From Symbiodinium natans (taxonomy: Eukaryota > Sar > Dinophyceae > Suessiales > Symbiodiniaceae), in the NCBI GenBank assembly GCA_905221605.1, contig CAJNDS010001569.1, positions 599,451-663,450 on the forward strand: DNA of 64,000 nucleotides. Direction: 5' to 3'. Shown piece by piece: positions 60,658-64,000 of this stretch; positions within the stretch are counted from its first letter, which is position 1; each line of letters opens with the position of its first letter. The position numbers and the translations under genes are program-made. Below the pieces are notes generated by a model that was not told the DNA's origin, ran no database searches, and saw only the letters and a program-made list of their open reading frames with translations.

Positions 60658-63600
60658 GGACGCGGGGGTCGGGGGCAGGGCAGGTGGGCATAAGTGCGGG
60701 GTTCAGGGTTTAGTTTAGTAAGGCCTGAATTCTTCACACATTCTGAGTTTGATTACCGAGGATGCAGGATGCCGGGTAGGACCCTTCTTCCCTTATTGGT
60801 TCCTTGCAAAGACAAAGGCACCCTTCTTGGTATTTCTAGTGTTATTGGAGGACCGAGACCCAGCACTTCTTGGCATAAACCCTTAAGAACCCGAGCTGCG
60901 ACGTTCCTGGGGCCACCTAGTAACCCAAAGCTCTGAACCAAGGTTTAGGGTTTCGGGGTTTTAGGGTTTAGGGTTTAGGGTTTTTAGGGTTTTTAGGGTT
61001 TTTAGGGTTTTTAGGGTTTTAGGGTTTTGAGGGTTTTGTGGGTTTTTAGGGTTTTTAGGGTTTATAGGGTTTATAGGGTTTAGGGTTTATAGGGGTTATA
61101 GGGTTTATGGGGTTTAGGGTGGACTCCTCCACCCTAAAGCTTCTGAGACTCCCGACTCCGAAAGCTGAGGCGGTCCTAGACGGCGAGATCGACAGCTTCA
61201 CGGACGTCGCGCAGTCCTCAGGGCCCTTCACGTACTTCCACAAGGGCTCCCTCGCCTACCTGGGAGGCTTGGGGCTTTTGGGGCTTTGGGTTTAGGTTTT
61301 AGGGCTTAGAGCTCTGGGCTTAGGGTTTAGGGCGCCTTGTTCATTCCCTTTGCGTTCGTGCTCTCTGGAACTCGTTCATAAGCCTTCAAGGCTTCATGCA
61401 GCTCACGTGCTTGCCCCTAGCTTGAGGTGTGCTGCTAGAAGGTCAGGAACCCGAGTCCCACACCTAGTATGCAACATCTCCAGAGACAGGAGGCCCCAAA
61501 ATGCAAAGCAACCAACCCCGAAACTGTTGCCAACTTGGGCAACCTCTTCCCTGCATGTTTAGACCTCCGGCAACAAAATGGAAACACCAAACTTGGAGCC
61601 GCCTGAAGCCCACGACGGAACACCGAAGCCACACTGCTCCCTCCTAAGAACATCTTCCCGTTTTGTTTCAGGATTTAAGGGCTTAGGGCTTGGGCTTTCA
61701 GATGAGGAGTACCTGACTCTATATAAGCTCTGAAGCCCCCAAAAACCTAGCCCCCAAACCCCTAAACAAGTTCTGTGGAATGTATACTACCAACGCCACA
61801 GACAGCGAAGGCGGTGATTCCTTAGTTTTCTTGAGTCAACTGGTCGTTGGTTTCTTCGCCAAGGACCTCCTGCGTCCTTCTCGCATGGGACGTCCGATGA
61901 CATCTTGCATAAACCCCCGAACCCCTAACCCCCCAAACTCCAACATCCCCTAAACCCCAAACCCTCAGCCTTATAAACCCTAAACCCTACGCAGGTGGCT
62001 CTGCGGCCTTCGACCTGCCCATCATCGGCCCGATTACCGGGCCCGCAGCCGGGGTGGCCTGGAAGCTCTACGCGACCCGGCCCAGAAGAGTTTAGGGAGG
62101 TTTAGGGTTTTAGGTTTTTCGGTTTCTAGCCCGGCCCAGAAGAGTTGAGGATTCTGGGGAGGGGTTGAGGGCTTTAGGTTTGTAGGTTTCTGGTGATTTT
62201 TGAGGGTTTTGTAGGATTGTTGGGGGCTTTAGGGCTTCAAGGGTTTGAAGGGTTTTAAGGGTTTTAGGGTTGAAATGCCCCCACGGAGGTTTCATGTTCG
62301 TGGGGTTTAGGGGTTTTTTGCGTTTTAGGGTGTATATGCCCCCCCCCCCCCCCAAAAGCTTATTGTTCAGGTTTTCCGGATTGTTAGGATTGTAGGGTTG
62401 AAATGCTACCCAAGCTTAATGTTTAGCTTTTAGGGTTTTAGGATTTATATGGCCCCAAATAAGTCCAATGTTTGTAGGGCTTAGGGTTTGTACAACCCCC
62501 AATACGGGAAGGGGGGAGGGGGGGTGTTCTTTAGAGTGGATATAAGGGGTGCCCCATTTTGGGGAAAGACCCGTGGCATCATTCCAAAGGTGCACCGGTA
62601 GCTTCTTCAGGAAAGACTGCACATCAGGGTTTAGGGTCTAGGGTCTAGGGTTTAGGGTTTAGGATTTATGGGTCTCAGGATGCAAAGGTCCGTTTTGGGA
62701 AGTTATTCAGGGTTCTTATGGGGTTTTTTTCCAGGGAAAGCAGGTATGTTGATCAGCTGCGATGAGCCCCGGTAGTACATAGATGCTTAGATACCACAAG
62801 CAAGGGCTATTGCAACCGTGTTGGTGCCCCCGCATTCCCTGTAGAGGTTTTTTTGGGAGCCTTCGGGCAAGTAAGAAACCCCCCCAAAACCCATAAACCC
62901 CTGAAGGGTTCCCTGAATCTCCTCCTGATACGAAGAAGAATGTCCTCTCTATTCCTTTCGGGTGATCCTTAAGAAGGGCCCCAAATTTTTCCAAGGTAGA
63001 GTGACTTGTAGCCCCTTAACCCCCCTTCAACCCCAACCCCCCCCCTGGCCTGAAAACAATAGCAAAGATGAAACACATAAAGCCCTAAACCCCCTCCCCC
63101 CCCCAATCAAACAAATATACAAACACTAATAACCGTAATAACCAGAATACTAATACTCATCATAGTCATATGAGAAGATTATCAAAGATAAGAAGTAAAA
63201 CAGTAAGCCCTACGCCCCCAAAGTTGCCAGACCGCCGGATCACTTTTCGAGCCAAGGAAACATCGGCGCAGCTCAGCACTTTGGCCCTGCTGGAAGCTTT
63301 AGATTCCTCCTCGGGTTTAGGGTTTAGGGTTTAGGGTTTAGGGTTTAGGGTTTAGGGTTTAGGGTTTAGGTCCCCAGTATGGATTATAGCAAGGGGGTAC
63401 ATCCCTATAAAGGACTGTTAGTGCACATCCCAACCCTCAACCCTCAAGCCCTGGTTAAAGCGCAGGGTTGAGTCCGAAACCTTAAAGCCGCTGAACGCCC
63501 CAAGCCCTAAACCCACGGCTGGGTCGCCAGCTTCAGAGGATGCGCAGCTAGAAACTTTAGCCCTGAGCACCTCTTTGGGGAGTCGCCTATGTGGAGTTGC

Positions 63601-64000
63601 GATGACAACAGTTATCGAATGAAAAAAGGGAACATTAACTTCGGCTCTGCGGCCAAAACCCGGTTGACCCCCCCCAGTCTGAACAGCTGTTTAAGAAGCA
63701 AGTTGTCATGGCCGCCAGTTTCAAAAATCTTGTCAGTCGCAGACTTGCAGTTTAGGAGTGCTTAGGGATGTTAACTCCTCGAAACCGCTTGTCACAGAAC
63801 CGCACTCGCAGACCCGTTAATCCGCAGCCACGTGGGAGTTTCGAAGAGTTCGTGGCACCGTGTTTTGTCGGGGGTTTCCGAAAATAAATGCTTATGGTAA
63901 ATAATCGCATCATTAGGGTGCTTTCAGAAAAGAACTGCCCTGAGGCTGGAAGAACCGTGCCCTCGTCGGCCTGGATTGGCTCCGAGGTGAGGTCTTTGGA
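34564..64000 (+). CDS. NDB: Type II NADH dehydrogenase, calcium-binding (NDB-like), at least 33 exons, 3' end beyond window
   Basis: Rotenone-insensitive NAD(P)H:quinone oxidoreductase. Exons: 34564-34914, 36348-36401, 36900-36932, 39291-39313, 39927-39971, 40346-40388, 40832-40899, 41382-about 41449, 42054-42092, 42500-42559, 42918-42959, 43337-43368, 44096-about 44140, 45727-45757, 46647-46688, 47384-47435, 47833-47901, 48414-48472, about 49497-49541, 50643-50688, 51708-51759, 52160-52186, 52623-52654, 53411-53480, 54068-54148, 55106-55138, 58705-58767, 59377-59439, 60250-60265, 60441-60469, 61170-61266, 61995-62084, 63945-edge. Motifs in order: VVVLGTGWGS (FAD site), SPRNFF, YTPLLPASTMGS, RSIVTPIRR, GAQTNTF, EHAFFFKELSDSRK, VVGGGPTGVE (NADH site), VVWAAGI, IYALGDAAS, two EF-hands, TAQVAAQQGKYLAGLFD, FTYFHKGSLAYLG, RNRALVGLDWL. 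EF-hands between ALGD and TAQ are typical of plant external NDB enzymes. The exon 1 protein is Ala/Arg-rich, probably an organelle-targeting leader. A short exon near 44-45.7 kb may be missed. Confidence 0.88.
35718..35800 (+). repeat. Interstitial TTTAGGG array in the first NDB intron
   Basis: About 12 heptamers with two TTTTAGGG units and one TATAGGG. Confidence 0.9.
37675..37905. repeat. GGAAGCAA minisatellite in a purine tract
   Basis: About 15 tandem GGAAGCAA (8-bp) units inside a longer GGAA/GGGA purine-only strand. The 8-bp period gives repetitive open frames in all frames of both strands (EARKQGSK / LLPCFLAS types). These are not genes. Confidence 0.95.
37950..38376. repeat. About 115-bp tandem repeat with G/C homopolymer cores, four copies
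   Basis: Each unit begins near GTGCCAGCTTGCTTCAAA and includes GATGCGAGCATTGTGTTTGC, then a run of G and C and a CCCCCCGCTTT-like end. The unit starting near 38187 contains a G-run directly followed by GCGCGCGC and a C-run, a perfect foldback. The last copy is the most diverged. Confidence 0.8.
38377..38590. repeat. 42-bp tandem repeat, five copies
   Basis: Units start CAGCCTCTGGAAGCTCAGAA and continue with an ATGCTG core and a variable ATTT-G end. Because 42 is a multiple of three the minus strand stays open as 14-residue repeats (ISGFPEAANAV types). It lies in an NDB intron, so coding use is unlikely. Confidence 0.85.
39328..39390 (+). repeat. Interstitial TTTAGGG array
   Basis: Nine perfect heptamers starting 15 bp after the SPRNFF exon. 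Confidence 0.95.
39790..39885. repeat. Foldback element, family B copy 1
   Basis: Left arm includes GAGGGAATGAG; right arm TCTCATTCCCTGCTAAGAAC. Centre CCCTAAAGGG flanked by CTATATGA and GTATGTAGGGCCCTAATT. It ends about 40 bp before the YTPLLP exon. A second copy lies at 54157-54272. Confidence 0.8.
40434..40508 (+). repeat. Interstitial TTTAGGG array
   Basis: About ten perfect heptamers, 45 bp after the RSIVTPIRR exon. Confidence 0.95.
42829..42860. repeat. Family A foldback, left arm only
   Basis: TTGGGATGTTCCCCCTTATA matches the outer end of the family A elements at 6.6 and 28.1 kb. No right arm follows, so this is a fragment. Confidence 0.5.
44882..44935 (-). repeat. Interstitial CCCTAAA array
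   Basis: Seven heptamers, between the TSTEEQKK and VVGGGPTGVE exons. A shorter array lies at 44670-44735. Confidence 0.9.
45468..45520. repeat. Dispersed repeat, copy 2 (see 2205-2350)
   Basis: GGACCCGGAGTAGGCCCTTA, then TTCCCTTATAATCCCC and TCAAAACCAAAA, in the same order as near 2249-2325. A family C foldback follows immediately. Confidence 0.6.
45545..45648. repeat. Foldback element, family C copy 1
   Basis: Left arm GGGTTTCTGAAAATAGGGGT; right arm GGCTCCCCTATTTTGGGAAA. About 100 bp overall, with internal GGTCCCTTCAAGGGA. It lies 80 bp before the VVGGGPTGVE exon. Confidence 0.75.
47605..47668. repeat. Poly-C/poly-A block
   Basis: Runs of C broken by AA, ending in A11, inside an NDB intron. 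Confidence 0.95.
49306..49388. repeat. Foldback element, nearly perfect 35-bp stem
   Basis: Left arm GTGGTTGTCAAAATCATGTT then CCCTTTGGGGGCACC. The right arm is its near-complement, ending GGACAGCCACCCA. The loop is about 9 bp of AT-rich sequence. No second copy was found in the window. Confidence 0.8.
49580..49672. repeat. ATTT / AT microsatellites
   Basis: Mixed TATATG and TTTA repeats in an NDB intron, producing Tyr/Ile/Leu-rich frames in all three + frames. A similar ATTT then (CT)n block is at 50010-50084. Confidence 0.9.
51433..51538. repeat. Foldback element, family C copy 2
   Basis: Left arm TTTCCCCAAATAGGGATACC; right arm GGTACCCCTATCTTCGGAAA. Internal CCTTTGGTACC and GGTCCCTTT-like complements. 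Related half-elements occur at 36296-36332 and 62505-62572. Confidence 0.7.
52254..52312 (+). repeat. Interstitial TTTAGGG array
   Basis: Eight perfect heptamers between the IYALGD-coding exons. Confidence 0.95.
53411..53480 (+). CDS. NDB: NDB exon encoding EF-hand 1
   Basis: Bounded by ACGAG|G and TTTCAG|GC. Reads LFQAADLDKSGDLTLTELRD. The loop D-L-D-K-S-G-D-L-T-L-T-E has canonical calcium ligands at positions 1, 3, 5, 7, 9 and 12. Confidence 0.85.
54157..54272. repeat. Foldback element, family B copy 2, at an exon boundary
   Basis: Left arm TGAGGGAATGAGG starts about 12 bp after the GTGAGT donor of exon 54068-54148. The right arm is TTTCCTCATTCCCTGCC. The centre CCCTTAAAGGG with GTATATAGGGCCCTAATT matches family B copy 1. 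One or two TTTAGGG heptamers are inserted in the left arm. Confidence 0.8.
56643..56722 (-). repeat. Long interstitial CCCTAAA array
   Basis: Eleven perfect heptamers in the largest NDB intron (55139-58704). Confidence 0.95.
58208..58251. repeat. T run followed by G run
   Basis: About 22 T followed by about 21 G on the + strand. Similar G runs occur at 59081-59103 and 60625-60656. Confidence 0.95.
58705..58767 (+). CDS. NDB: NDB exon encoding EF-hand 2 (degenerate loop)
   Basis: Bounded by CCAAG|G and AAG|GT. Reads DFTEADANKNKVFDLEDRLR. The loop D-A-N-K-N-K-V-F-D-L-E-D has ligands at 1, 3, 5 and 9 but Lys for the usual Gly at 6 and Asp for Glu at 12, so calcium affinity may be reduced. Confidence 0.8.
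59318..59371 (+). repeat. Interstitial TTTAGGG array ending 5 bp before an exon
   Basis: Seven perfect heptamers followed by CTCCAG|GAG, the acceptor of exon 59377-59439. Only a few non-repeat bases define the splice site. Confidence 0.95.
60250..60265 (+). CDS. NDB: 16-nt NDB microexon
   Basis: GTGGCCGCCCAACAAG between CACAG and GCCGGA. Encodes VAAQQ plus one base. It links TAQ (exon ending 59439) to GKYLAGLFD (exon from 60441) and restores exactly the conserved TAQVAAQQGKYLA motif. The frame works only with the GC donor. Confidence 0.8.
61008..61102 (+). repeat. Variant array with TTTTTAGGG and TTTATAGGG units
   Basis: Heptamers grade from 60960 into 9-base TTTTTAGGG units, then TTTATAGGG units. 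The array stands in the intron before the FTYFHKGSLAYLG exon. Confidence 0.9.
62076..62146. repeat. 17-bp direct repeat containing a splice donor region
   Basis: CCCGGCCCAGAAGAGTT at 62076-62092 covers the end of exon 61995-62084 and the first bases of the intron. An identical copy lies at 62130-62146, 54 bp further in, separated by TTTAGGG-like sequence. Confidence 0.85.
63316..63370 (+). repeat. Interstitial TTTAGGG array
   Basis: Eight near-perfect heptamers in the last intron of the window. Confidence 0.95.

Noticed and set aside
1-64000. CRISPR array, prophage or bacterial operon
   Set aside because: The repeats are heptamers without unique spacers, the genes are intron-rich, and no ribosome-binding sites or operon spacing were seen.

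Overview
The window reads as nuclear DNA of a dinoflagellate. Three recognisable genes all lie on the + strand and are cut into many tiny exons. Their introns carry GC, GT and sometimes GA donors, and nearly every intron ends AG|G, which is a known dinoflagellate signature. The introns are packed with plant-type telomere heptamers (TTTAGGG on one strand, CCCTAAA on the other) in both orientations. This is therefore not a chromosome end. No bacterial or organellar features were seen. Most long open frames are chance products of repeats or poly-G/poly-C tracts. The true coding sequence was found by piecing short exons together by eye, without alignment software.

Layout. 1-81: last exon of an unidentified upstream gene. 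About 1.42-1.82 kb: decayed C-terminal piece of a LINE-type reverse transcriptase. 2431-10373: NADP-dependent short-chain dehydrogenase of the YdfG type in 13 exons; its N-terminal Rossmann exon was not found. About 11-30.8 kb: many exon-like islands (listed individually when convincing) separated by telomere-like arrays, belonging to one or more genes I could not identify. 30969-33185: a compact gene joining two XPA/SMARCAL1-like helical motifs, two RPA1-type OB folds and a C-terminal CxxC...HxxC motif. 34564 to beyond the right edge: a type II NADH dehydrogenase of the calcium-binding (NDB) type, with at least 33 exons over 29 kb, the smallest 16 nt.

Non-coding structure. Besides the heptamer arrays there are period variants of them, several families of 80-110 bp foldback (hairpin) elements in introns, G/C homopolymer blocks, simple repeats, a 42-bp tandem array, and a 150-bp stretch present twice 12.7 kb apart. 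The most unusual observation is that none of 44 frame-constrained acceptors in the dehydrogenase and NDB genes uses TAG, although TTTAG|G is the commonest potential acceptor in these introns. The three genes have no obvious shared pathway. Their common orientation fits the unidirectional gene arrays of dinoflagellates.
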